This document shows positions 6,602 through 13,767 of a DNA stretch of 64,000 nt, in pieces (position 1 is the stretch's first letter; every line of letters begins with the position of its first letter). Position numbers and translations under genes: made by a program. Source of the stretch: a virus; the IMG/VR virus record IMGVR_UViG_3300021469_000002, positions 1-64,000 of that record. The stretch is one strand, 5' to 3'. The notes beneath the pieces are model-generated. The model ran no database searches. It was given only the letters and a program-made list of their open reading frames with translations, and had not been told where the DNA came from.

Positions 6602-7387
6602 ATGAATGAATTTTACTTTGGATGTGGGGACGGAAGCACAAAAAAAGCATTAGAATACATAGGTCCTATAAATGTGATGATTAATTATGCAAGTAAAGTT
6701 AATACACCGCCACAAACAACAAGAAAATTATTCATTGATAGTGGTGGTTTCTCGTTTTTCTTTAAGATGAAAGATTATGCAACACCACATAAACACTACT
6801 TAAAATTTGTTGAAAAAAGAAAAGCAGATTTTTTCGCAAATCGGGATTACCCATGCGAACCAGAATTATTAAGAAAAAACAAAACAACAGTTAAAAATAA
6901 TCAAGAACGCACTATCGAGAATCATATCGAGATAATGGATATTATTGATAATGAGTTTTCAAATTTAAAACATAAGTTTGTTGCTGTTATTCAAGGTTGG
7001 AAAGTTGATGAGTATTTATTAATGTTGGATAGAATGAAAGAACAGGGATTATTAACAAAACGGATTGCGATAGGAAGCATTTGTAGAAGAGGACAATCAC
7101 AAGAAATTCGGAAAATAGTTACAGAAATACGAAAAAATTTGACAAAAAAATATGAACTTCATGCTTTTGGTGTAAAATTTAATATGTTATGTTATAAAGA
7201 TGTTTGGGATGCTTTAACAAGTGCAGATAGTATGGCTTTTAGATTTATGATTGTTAGTAATGGTAATCCGATTTGGCTACAAATAAAAGAAAAGATTGAA
7301 TTATGGATTAAAAGGTTAGAACAATTAAAAAGAAAGCATAAGACACAAAAAACAATTACTGATGTGATGAAAGATGACCCAGAATGA
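6602..7387 (+). CDS. dpdA: TGT/DpdA-like transglycosylase (7-deazaguanine base exchange)
   Basis: A 261-residue protein with the hallmark order of the tRNA-guanine transglycosylase superfamily. FIDSGGFSFF (about 44-53) corresponds to the TGT DSGGFQ loop. VIQGWKVDEYL (129-139) corresponds to VQGG. IAIGSICRRG (155-164) corresponds to the IGG motif. FGVK (189-192) and SADSMAF (207-213) form the late acidic region. The SADS end and the lack of the TGT zinc cluster favour DpdA, which exchanges guanine in DNA for a 7-deazaguanine precursor. No preQ0 synthesis genes are visible here, so precursor would come from the host or from genes outside. An overlap of 14 nt links it to the next ORF. Confidence 0.65.
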   Translation: MNEFYFGCGDGSTKKALEYIGPINVMINYASKVNTPPQTTRKLFIDSGGFSFFFKMKDYATPHKHYLKFVEKRKADFFANRDYPCEPELLRKNKTTVKNNQERTIENHIEIMDIIDNEFSNLKHKFVAVIQGWKVDEYLLMLDRMKEQGLLTKRIAIGSICRRGQSQEIRKIVTEIRKNLTKKYELHAFGVKFNMLCYKDVWDALTSADSMAFRFMIVSNGNPIWLQIKEKIELWIKRLEQLKRKHKTQKTITDVMKDDPE

Positions 7388-7706
7388 ACCTTTGGATTTA
7401 GAAGAATTGGCAGATAGCATATTTAACGCTATTTTGAATATTTACGGTCATGCAAGAGGCGAATTTAAAAACAAATTAAAACAAGAACTCAAGCAACGAA
7501 TCAAGTCCGCCTGCGAGTTTTATTTGCGGTATAAGGATAAACCAGAGTTATTAATTAAAGAACATCCTGAATATGAAGAAGAAATTGATGACATTAAAAA
7601 ATATTCTGATAAAGCATTTTTTAGAGAAGAAGATATACAAAAATACAACGAATGGCTCTTCAAACTTGCTTTCAAGGGGGTGTTTGAAAATGTTAGAAAA
7701 GAATAA
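7374..7706 (+). CDS. Hypothetical helical protein
   Basis: A 110-residue charged, mostly helical ORF starting inside the DpdA-like gene and overlapping the next gene by 17 nt. No family recognised; translational coupling is likely. Confidence 0.5.
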   Translation: MTQNEPLDLEELADSIFNAILNIYGHARGEFKNKLKQELKQRIKSACEFYLRYKDKPELLIKEHPEYEEEIDDIKKYSDKAFFREEDIQKYNEWLFKLAFKGVFENVRKE

Positions 7707-8139
7707 GCCGTTGAAATTAATAGAAACAAGAAAAGAATTTCTCGAAGATTTAGCAAAAGAAATCTTACAAGAAATAAAAAAAGAATTAAATAGAAAGCAT
7801 CCACAAAAAGAAATTTTCGCTCATGCAAAGATTTACACATTCGTCAGAGAAACGGTAGATGGGATAGTTGGAGATGTCAAATCCGCAGTTCAGGGATTGC
7901 TGGGAGAGATTAGAAAACAAAAAAAGAATTTATCGGATTTTGGCGAACGACCTCTTACGGAAAAAGAATTAAATGCTTTTATCTCAATTTTGAAGAAGAA
8001 ATTTACAGAAGAAGAAAATAGGATGATGCAATTATTGATATTGACTTATCTTAGTATGGGAGCAAGAAAAATGGCTAAAGTATGTGAACAAGAAATCAAA
8101 AAATGGTTTCCCATTGAGGAGGAAGAAGAATGGAAATAG
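7690..8139 (+). CDS. Hypothetical protein with SAVQGLL/WFP modules
   Basis: A 149-residue protein from ATG 7690 (AAGGGGG upstream); a longer in-frame reading from 7573 lies over the previous gene and is less likely. Residues about 56-73 hold DVKSAVQGLLGEIRKQ and the C-terminus reads EQEIKKWFPIEEE. Both modules recur in the 8526-8870 protein, and the underlying DNA is nearly identical over about 33 bp. Such modules are common in small phage proteins of unknown role. Confidence 0.55.
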   Translation: MLEKNKPLKLIETRKEFLEDLAKEILQEIKKELNRKHPQKEIFAHAKIYTFVRETVDGIVGDVKSAVQGLLGEIRKQKKNLSDFGERPLTEKELNAFISILKKKFTEEENRMMQLLILTYLSMGARKMAKVCEQEIKKWFPIEEEEEWK

Positions 8140-8321
8140 AAATTTTACAAAAAATATTGAATATTATGAAAGATATGTCTTCTGATATTTGTTTCTTGAA
8201 AAGTGGTTTATTGAGTTTATATATCATAGTTTTGTTCTTGTTTATTTATGTGCTTTACCTCAATTCGAGAATAATAAACTTAGAAAAGAGGGTGTTGAAG
8301 GATGAAATTAAGTCAAAATGA
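8130..8321 (+). CDS. Single-span membrane protein
   Basis: A 63-residue protein with an acidic N-terminus, one membrane span (about 24-47, LLSLYIIVLFLFIYVLYLN) and a basic C-terminal helix. GGAGGAAGAAG precedes the ATG. A holin-like or anchor role is possible but unsupported. Confidence 0.5.
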   Translation: MEIEILQKILNIMKDMSSDICFLKSGLLSLYIIVLFLFIYVLYLNSRIINLEKRVLKDEIKSK

Positions 8322-8457
8322 GAAATTTATTGTAGTTAAGTCGCTTGTAGAATATTGGAAAGATTGTGATTCGGAAGATGATGCAGACGATATTATCAAA
8401 CTTATTATAAAAATCTGTGAGGTGTCCGATAATGCAAAAAATATGCAAAAAATGTAA
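8302..8457 (+). CDS. Small hypothetical protein
   Basis: A 51-residue acidic helical ORF starting in the end of the membrane protein gene (20 nt overlap), with GAGGGTG upstream. No family recognised. Confidence 0.4.
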   Translation: MKLSQNEKFIVVKSLVEYWKDCDSEDDADDIIKLIIKICEVSDNAKNMQKM

Positions 8458-8533
8458 TTCAAGAGAAGTATTTGGATGGAAAGGAGGCGAGATGATTTGC
8501 TTAAAATGTGGACACAGGTGGTGGGATGAATGA
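8432..8533 (+). CDS. Mini zinc ribbon
   Basis: A 33-residue ORF with ICKKCNSREVFGWKGGEM and CLKCGHRWWDE, a complete CxxC...CxxC zinc ribbon. GAGGTGTCCG lies upstream and the stop overlaps the next ATG. The full zinc-ribbon pattern argues it is real despite its size. Confidence 0.5.
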   Translation: MQKICKKCNSREVFGWKGGEMICLKCGHRWWDE

Positions 8534-8870
8534 ACCGTTAAAGTTAAACACATTGAAAAACAAAATAAAGGAAATAATGCGATCTATCAGAGAATTAGAA
8601 AGAGAAGGAAAAATAGATGAAAAAGCCTCTAAAGAGTTAAATTGCAGTATGGGTCAGTTAGGATATGAGTTAGATTGGAGTATCAAATCCGCAGTTCAGG
8701 GATTGTTGGAGGAGATTGAAAAAGAAAGACAATATGCAAATATTATGAAAGAAAGAGATGACATTAATGAGTATGGAAAGTATGTATGGATAGGTTATAT
8801 AAATGGATTAGAAGAAGCAGAGTTAAAAGTCAAGAAATGGTTTCCTGTGGTGGAAAATGAAAGAGATTAG
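8526..8870 (+). CDS. Hypothetical protein with SAVQGLL/WFP modules
   Basis: A 114-residue protein. ATG 8526 is preferred over GTG 8508 because it overlaps the previous stop and AGGTGGTG precedes it. IKSAVQGLLEEIEKER and the C-terminal KVKKWFPVVENE repeat the modules of the 7690-8139 protein. Function unknown. Confidence 0.5.
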   Translation: MNEPLKLNTLKNKIKEIMRSIRELEREGKIDEKASKELNCSMGQLGYELDWSIKSAVQGLLEEIEKERQYANIMKERDDINEYGKYVWIGYINGLEEAELKVKKWFPVVENERD

Positions 8871-8985
8871 AGACATCTACATTCGTATCCTTGCGGACTT
8901 GCCACTCACGCCAGAGTTTGTTAGGCGGAATTTCAAACAGGAATGGAAAGAATTGGAAAGGAGATTGGAAAATGAAATGGATTAA
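8857..8985 (+). CDS. Small hypothetical protein
   Basis: A 42-residue ORF beginning in an overlap with the preceding gene and ending inside the next. DIYIRILADLPLTPEF then a Glu/Arg helix. No family recognised; chained overlaps suggest it is translated. Confidence 0.4.
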   Translation: MKEIRDIYIRILADLPLTPEFVRRNFKQEWKELERRLENEMD

Positions 8986-9568
8986 ATGGTTTGATGAGTT
9001 GAGAAAAGATGAAGTAATGGTAATGATAGCGATAGCAAGAAAGAAGTATAACGAAAAACTAAAATCAGAGCAGGTAGTGTTCAGGGAAATAGTCACAAAA
9101 GAGACATGGAAGAGGAAGTTAAACAAACTAAAAACCCTTGTCCATTATTATCCAAGTCAAGCAGAGCCAGAAGATTACACTATTTATATGTCCTATAACC
9201 CCAGAAGTCTGAAAAAGGCATTATTCCTCTTACACGAAAGGTTATTGAAGTGGCAGTTTGAACTCTACAAAGGGAATACAGGAAATTACTTCTTTCATGT
9301 CAGGAAATTACCAAGTGAATTCATATCCTGTCTCCAGAAACCAGAGGCAAGGTCAAGGAGATGGCATTTCCTGATAGATGTTGATGACTTGGACAAGTTA
9401 GATGAGGTCAGGGAGCAGATAAGCACACTAAACATCAAAGTGAAACATGAGGAATCAACCAAGAATGGTCTCCACATCCTTGTTGAACCATTTAATATAA
9501 TAGAATGGAAGCAGATTAAAAATGTGGAGATTAAGAAAGATGGAGTGTTCCACATTTACCATGTCTGA
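8972..9568 (+). CDS. Possible AEP/PrimPol-like protein
   Basis: A 198-residue protein from ATG 8972. After a helical N-terminus and YTIYMSYNPRSLKKAL, it has RWHFLIDVDDLDKL (about 143-156) and STKNGLHILVEPFN (about 177-190), followed by a Trp-Lys pair. This order resembles archaeo-eukaryotic primase motifs I (hhhDxD) and II (sGxH), as in LigD-type polymerases. A clear motif III is missing and the C-terminus is short. GC content and codon use are higher than in neighbours, suggesting recent acquisition. The fold call is tentative. Confidence 0.35.
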   Translation: MKWIKWFDELRKDEVMVMIAIARKKYNEKLKSEQVVFREIVTKETWKRKLNKLKTLVHYYPSQAEPEDYTIYMSYNPRSLKKALFLLHERLLKWQFELYKGNTGNYFFHVRKLPSEFISCLQKPEARSRRWHFLIDVDDLDKLDEVREQISTLNIKVKHEESTKNGLHILVEPFNIIEWKQIKNVEIKKDGVFHIYHV

Positions 9569-9663
9569 CCATAAACTGCACTAATTCGGACAAATTATAT
9601 ATCAAAATAAGGAAGTTGATATTGACAAAGAGATGGATAAATTAAATAAAACAGTTCAGGGTG

Positions 9664-9927
9664 ATGAAGTTGAAAACAGAATTTGAAAAAAAACTTGAAA
9701 AAATGAGTGATAAAGAATTAAGGGTATTTATAGGATTAGATAATGGGAAGCCGGTTTTTATTAAAAAACAATTAAGACGCAAAATTAAAAGATTATTAAA
9801 TGCAATTAAAAAAGAAAAAGAATATATTTATAAAAGTAGTAATGTTTTATATAGAAATGATGTGTTAAAAGGCATGGAAATATGCGAAAATTTAATTAAA
9901 CAGCATTTTAAGAAAATTTTAAATTGA
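9664..9927 (+). CDS. Hypothetical basic helical protein
   Basis: An 87-residue ORF (GTG at 9661 also possible). Helical and Lys-rich, with DKELRVFIGLDNGKPVFI near the N-terminus. No family recognised. A TATA-like AATTATATATC lies about 80 nt upstream, and the ORF may start a new transcript into the glycan island. Confidence 0.45.
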   Translation: MKLKTEFEKKLEKMSDKELRVFIGLDNGKPVFIKKQLRRKIKRLLNAIKKEKEYIYKSSNVLYRNDVLKGMEICENLIKQHFKKILN

Positions 9928-9931
9928 TAAA

Positions 9932-10051
9932 ATGTTATATATAATAATTGAAAGCAAAGATAAATGGTTTATAGGAGGAACTGCTATAGCAAAAGATGTT
10001 GTAGAATTGGGTTTAATTGAGGCTTCAAAAAAGAATAGGCGAATAGAGTGA
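9932..10051 (+). CDS. Small hypothetical protein
   Basis: A 39-residue ORF between the 87-residue protein and the first glycosyltransferase, overlapping the latter by 4 nt (GTGA). YIIIESKDKWFIGGTA suggests a beta hairpin. Weak support. Confidence 0.35.
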   Translation: MLYIIIESKDKWFIGGTAIAKDVVELGLIEASKKNRRIE

Positions 10052-10770
10052 AAAAGAAAAAATTACATTTATTAATTGGCGTTACTTTATATAATGTAAT
10101 GCCTGTAGAAACTTTTATGAGTTTAAATAATTTGTTATTTGAACTTCTTCGGCTTATTGGTCAAGAAATAGGAAATTATAAAAATTTTTCTTTTTCTTTT
10201 TGCAATACTAAAGGAATGGTTACGGATCAAGCAAGAAATAATATAGTCTCTCGTTTATTGCATGATAAAGAAGCTACTCATTTATTTTTTATAGATTCAG
10301 ATATGGTTCTTCCCGCTAATGTATTTCCACGGCTTCTTGCATTAAATGCTGATATTGCTACTGCAATTGCATTTAAAAAATGGTATCCTCATCAACCTAC
10401 TATTTATAAATTCAAAAGAGGCCGGTGGTATTCTTTGATAGATTATCCAGAAAATAAAATAATTAAAATAGATGGTTGTGGTATGGCGTGTTGTTTGATA
10501 AAAAAAGAAGTTTTTAAAAAAATAAAAGAGCCATGGTTTGAATTTAAGCCATATGAAATAAATGGAAAAAAAGTAATTTTAAGTGAAGATTTAGTGTTTT
10601 GCGAAAAAGTAAAAAAAGCAGGATTTACAATTAAATGTGATACAGGATTGGTTTGTGGTCATGTTGGCGGAATAATAGATAATAGAACCTATCAGGGTGT
10701 AAAAAAACTTTCGCCTATTCATAACTTACCTTTTCATATTCCAGGATTATCTAGGAGGAAGAAAAAATGA
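10048..10770 (+). CDS. GT-A glycosyltransferase
   Basis: A 240-residue protein from GTG 10048. It has a nucleotide-sugar fold start (LLIGVTLYN), DQARNNIV, and the metal-binding LFFIDSDMVLP, then FKPYEINGKK and DLVFCEKVKKAGF with HVGGIIDNRTYQ. Closely similar to the 18648-19364 gene at the other end of the glycan island and more distantly to the 55828-56568 gene. Transfers a sugar to an unknown acceptor. The stop overlaps the next ATG. Confidence 0.7.
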   Translation: MKKKKLHLLIGVTLYNVMPVETFMSLNNLLFELLRLIGQEIGNYKNFSFSFCNTKGMVTDQARNNIVSRLLHDKEATHLFFIDSDMVLPANVFPRLLALNADIATAIAFKKWYPHQPTIYKFKRGRWYSLIDYPENKIIKIDGCGMACCLIKKEVFKKIKEPWFEFKPYEINGKKVILSEDLVFCEKVKKAGFTIKCDTGLVCGHVGGIIDNRTYQGVKKLSPIHNLPFHIPGLSRRKKK

Positions 10771-11870
10771 AAATAGCTATGTGTTTAGGAATAAGGCCTG
10801 ATTGGATAATGAATTCAATCTTAATAGAAAAATTAAATAAATGGCTAGGAAAGAATTTCATTCTTATCCATAGCGGGCAACACTATTCTTATAATATGGA
10901 CAAAATTTTTTTTAATGAATTAGGAATACGCGAACCTGATTATCATCTTAATATTCGATCAGGAACACAAAGTTACCAATCAGGCGAAACAATTAAAAGG
11001 GCAGGAGAAATTTTTGAAAAAGAAAAACCTGATTTGGTTTTGGGATTTAGTGATGGAAATCCTGTATTAAGTTGTTTAGCAGCAACAAAATTAGGAATTA
11101 AAGTAGGTCATTTAGAAGCTGGAATGCGTTCTTGGGATTGGAGAATGCCTGAAGAAAAAAATAGAAGAATGATTGATGCAATATCAGATTATTTTTTTGT
11201 TCCAACTGTTATTGCTGAAAATAATTTAATAAACGAAGGAATAGAAAAAACAAAAATATTTGTTGTTAGCAAACAAGTAATTGAGGTTATAGAAAAGTAT
11301 AAAAAACAAATAGACGATTCATCTATTTTAGAGAAGTTAAAATTAAAAGAGCAAGAATATTTTCTTGCCACAGCACATAGACCAGAAAATGTTGAAAACA
11401 AAACCAATTTGCAAAATATATTAATTGCTTTTAAGAGAATTTATAAAAAGTATCAATATCCTATTATATTCCCGGCTCATCCAAGAACGCAAAAAGCAAT
11501 AAAAAGATTTAAATTTAAAATTCCAAAGGGAGTAAAAATGCTGGATTATTTCGGTTTCTTTGATTTTAGCAAACTAGAGAAGAATGCCTTATGTTTATTA
11601 ACCGATTCTGGAACTGTTCAAGAAGATGGTTGTTGGTTTAAAGTTCCTTGTGTCACTTTCAGAATAAGTACTGAAAGACCCGAAACAGAATTGTGTGGAT
11701 CAAATATAGTTTCAGGTTTGGATGCAAATTCTATTGTGGATTGTGTGAAATTAATGGTAGAAAAAGAAAAAAATTGGAAGTGCCCTTATTATTTAGGTGC
11801 TTCAGAAAAAATAATTTCAATATTAAAAATGAAAAAAGAGGAGATAATAAATGAAAAAGTGTGGTGGTAA
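10767..11870 (+). CDS. wecB: UDP-N-acetylglucosamine 2-epimerase
   Basis: A 367-residue protein matching the epimerase-2 family: GQHYSYNM near the N-terminus, GHLEAGMRSWDWRMPEEKNR, TAHRPENVENK, FPAHPRT and TDSGTVQEDG. It converts UDP-GlcNAc to UDP-ManNAc for surface polysaccharides. Length fits the family (about 360-380). GGAGGAAG precedes the ATG. It overlaps the RmlC-like gene by 20 nt. Confidence 0.85.
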   Translation: MKIAMCLGIRPDWIMNSILIEKLNKWLGKNFILIHSGQHYSYNMDKIFFNELGIREPDYHLNIRSGTQSYQSGETIKRAGEIFEKEKPDLVLGFSDGNPVLSCLAATKLGIKVGHLEAGMRSWDWRMPEEKNRRMIDAISDYFFVPTVIAENNLINEGIEKTKIFVVSKQVIEVIEKYKKQIDDSSILEKLKLKEQEYFLATAHRPENVENKTNLQNILIAFKRIYKKYQYPIIFPAHPRTQKAIKRFKFKIPKGVKMLDYFGFFDFSKLEKNALCLLTDSGTVQEDGCWFKVPCVTFRISTERPETELCGSNIVSGLDANSIVDCVKLMVEKEKNWKCPYYLGASEKIISILKMKKEEIINEKVWW

Positions 11871-12273
11871 ACCTTTTATTGAGGATCTTAAATGTTTTGT
11901 TGATGATAGAGGTTTTTTAATTCAGTTATTTGATGAATTAAAAGTTGTTAGGGCATATGCTGTAAGTAATTTTAATAAGAATACAATCAGAGGATATCAT
12001 AAAAATTTTAAGGAATGGAAATATTTTTGTGTTTTAAAGGGTTCTGCAAAATTTATTGTAGCTAAAAATAAGAAAGAAATTTATAGTTTTACTTTATCAG
12101 AAAAAAAGCCACAACTTCTTCATGTTCCTCCGGAATGGTGGAATGGTTGGAAAGCTTTGGAATGTGATACTATTTTACTTGGTTTCTCTGATATAACAAT
12201 GAAGAATCATAAAGATAGAAGGATGTCTCCTTATGCATTTGGAAAAAAAATCTGGGAGGTTGAAAGTAGGTAA
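11851..12273 (+). CDS. RmlC-like cupin sugar epimerase
   Basis: A 140-residue cupin with DDRGFLIQLFDE, IRGYHKNFKEWKYF (the RmlC active-site His motif), CVLKGSAKFIVA, and LLHVPPEWWNGWKAL. It is shorter than full RmlC (about 180) and resembles the dTDP-4-keto-sugar 3,5-epimerase/isomerase group. Part of the glycan operon, overlapping wecB. Confidence 0.7.
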   Translation: MKKCGGKPFIEDLKCFVDDRGFLIQLFDELKVVRAYAVSNFNKNTIRGYHKNFKEWKYFCVLKGSAKFIVAKNKKEIYSFTLSEKKPQLLHVPPEWWNGWKALECDTILLGFSDITMKNHKDRRMSPYAFGKKIWEVESR

Positions 12274-12274
12274 T

Positions 12275-12802
12275 ATGAAAAAATATGAAAAATCTTGGTT
12301 AGCAGGAGTAATAGATGGGGAGGGATCGATAATGATTTATGATTATATAGATAGACGTGGGTGGAGAAATAGACATGCTAGAATAGAAATTGTAAATACT
12401 AATAAAAATTTTATTGAAAGGGCAGGAAAATTGCTTAACTTAGATTCAAAAATTATTAAGCAAGTTAGAGGGAAAAATAGAAAACCACTTTATAGAGCAA
12501 GACAGGCAAACCATAAAAAAGTTCTATCAATTTTAACTCAGATATTACCTTATCTTATCATTAAAAAAAATAAAGCAATAGAAGCGATTGATTTCATTAA
12601 AAGAACTGATTGGGGTAAAAGAAGATTTTCTTCTACTAGATCAGAAAGTTTAAGAAAATCATGGAAATTGAGAAATATAAAATGGGCTATTAATTACGAC
12701 AAATGTCTGAATTGTGGTACTACTAAATTTAAACATTTTGGGCATGGATTATGTTCACGATGTTATATGAGGAGGTGGCATAAATCACACGAGTCCTCGT
12801 AA
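12275..12802 (+). CDS. Free-standing LAGLIDADG homing endonuclease
   Basis: A 175-residue protein from ATG 12275, with the motif WLAGVIDGEGSI at residues about 8-19 and a single LAGLIDADG copy, so it likely acts as a dimer. The C-terminus carries a zinc finger (CLNCGTTKF ... HGLCSRCYMRRW). It lies between the RmlC-like and epimerase genes, 1 nt after one and overlapping the other by 19 nt, so it has slotted into the operon without breaking a reading frame. Mobile by homing. Confidence 0.75.
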   Translation: MKKYEKSWLAGVIDGEGSIMIYDYIDRRGWRNRHARIEIVNTNKNFIERAGKLLNLDSKIIKQVRGKNRKPLYRARQANHKKVLSILTQILPYLIIKKNKAIEAIDFIKRTDWGKRRFSSTRSESLRKSWKLRNIKWAINYDKCLNCGTTKFKHFGHGLCSRCYMRRWHKSHESS

Positions 12803-13767
12803 CCGGCGGAGCAGGATACTTAGGCTCTATGCTCGTTAGAAAGCTTCTTGAAAATAAACATGAAGTCATAGTATTGGATACTGGAATCTACGGCTTCGAT
12901 TCTCTCAAAGAATTGCCAGTTCAAATAATAAGAAAAGATGTAAGAGAAATCAATACCCTCCAAAATATTGATGTAGTAATACATCTGGCTTCAATCGTTG
13001 GAGATTCTGCGTGCGATTTAAATCCAAACGAAACAGTTGAAATAAATGTTGAGGCAACAAATAATTTAGCAAGATTCTGTGCTGAAAATGGAATTAAAAT
13101 GCTTTATGCAAGTACATGTTCTGTTTATGGTAAAAATCCCAAAAAGATTTGCAACGAAGAAGATAAAACAATAGTTCCAATAAGTTTATATGGAAAAACA
13201 AAGCTTATTTCAGAAAAGAGAATCAAAGAATCGGGATGTAAATACACAATTTTAAGATTAGGAACACTGTTTGGATTAAGTTATAGAATGAGATTTGATT
13301 TAGTTGTTAATCTATTTGCTGCCAAAGCTATATGTGGAGAAAGAATTACAGTTTTTGGAGGAACTCAATGGAGACCATTTCTTCATGTTGAAGATGCAGC
13401 AGAAGCTTTTATATGGGCATTAAATAATAATGAAAATTCAGTATTCAATGTTGCTCTTGACAATTATACGATTTTAGGAATAGCTAAATTGGTTTCTAAA
13501 GCTCTTGGCGGAATATCTGTTGAAGTGTCTTCTGATATAGTTGATGAAAGAAATTATAGAGTAGATACAAAAAAAATAATAAATAGAGGATGGCGACCCA
13601 GAAAAACAATTAGGGATGCTGTAATAGAAATTCAAACAGCCTATAGGTTTGGAGTTTGGAAGGATTACAAAAAACCGATTTATAGCAATTATAAATCTTT
13701 ATTCGAAAATTTTAAATTAATGAAAAATATATATACCTATGGTCCAATACCGGAGGTGAAAATATGA
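12784..13767 (+). CDS. NAD-dependent sugar epimerase/dehydratase, ATC start
   Basis: A 327-residue short-chain dehydrogenase-type sugar epimerase: Rossmann motif VTGGAGYLGS, ASTCSVYGKNP, and catalytic YGKTK. The first in-frame ATG (12829) falls after the Rossmann glycines and would destroy NAD binding. The frame upstream is closed by TAA at 12781, immediately followed by ATC at 12784 and the normal N-terminus T-R-V-L-V-T-G-G. GGAGGTGG ends five bases before this ATC, so ATC is the likely start. Overlaps the endonuclease by 19 nt and the next gene by 4 nt. Confidence 0.75.
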   Translation: MTRVLVTGGAGYLGSMLVRKLLENKHEVIVLDTGIYGFDSLKELPVQIIRKDVREINTLQNIDVVIHLASIVGDSACDLNPNETVEINVEATNNLARFCAENGIKMLYASTCSVYGKNPKKICNEEDKTIVPISLYGKTKLISEKRIKESGCKYTILRLGTLFGLSYRMRFDLVVNLFAAKAICGERITVFGGTQWRPFLHVEDAAEAFIWALNNNENSVFNVALDNYTILGIAKLVSKALGGISVEVSSDIVDERNYRVDTKKIINRGWRPRKTIRDAVIEIQTAYRFGVWKDYKKPIYSNYKSLFENFKLMKNIYTYGPIPEVKI

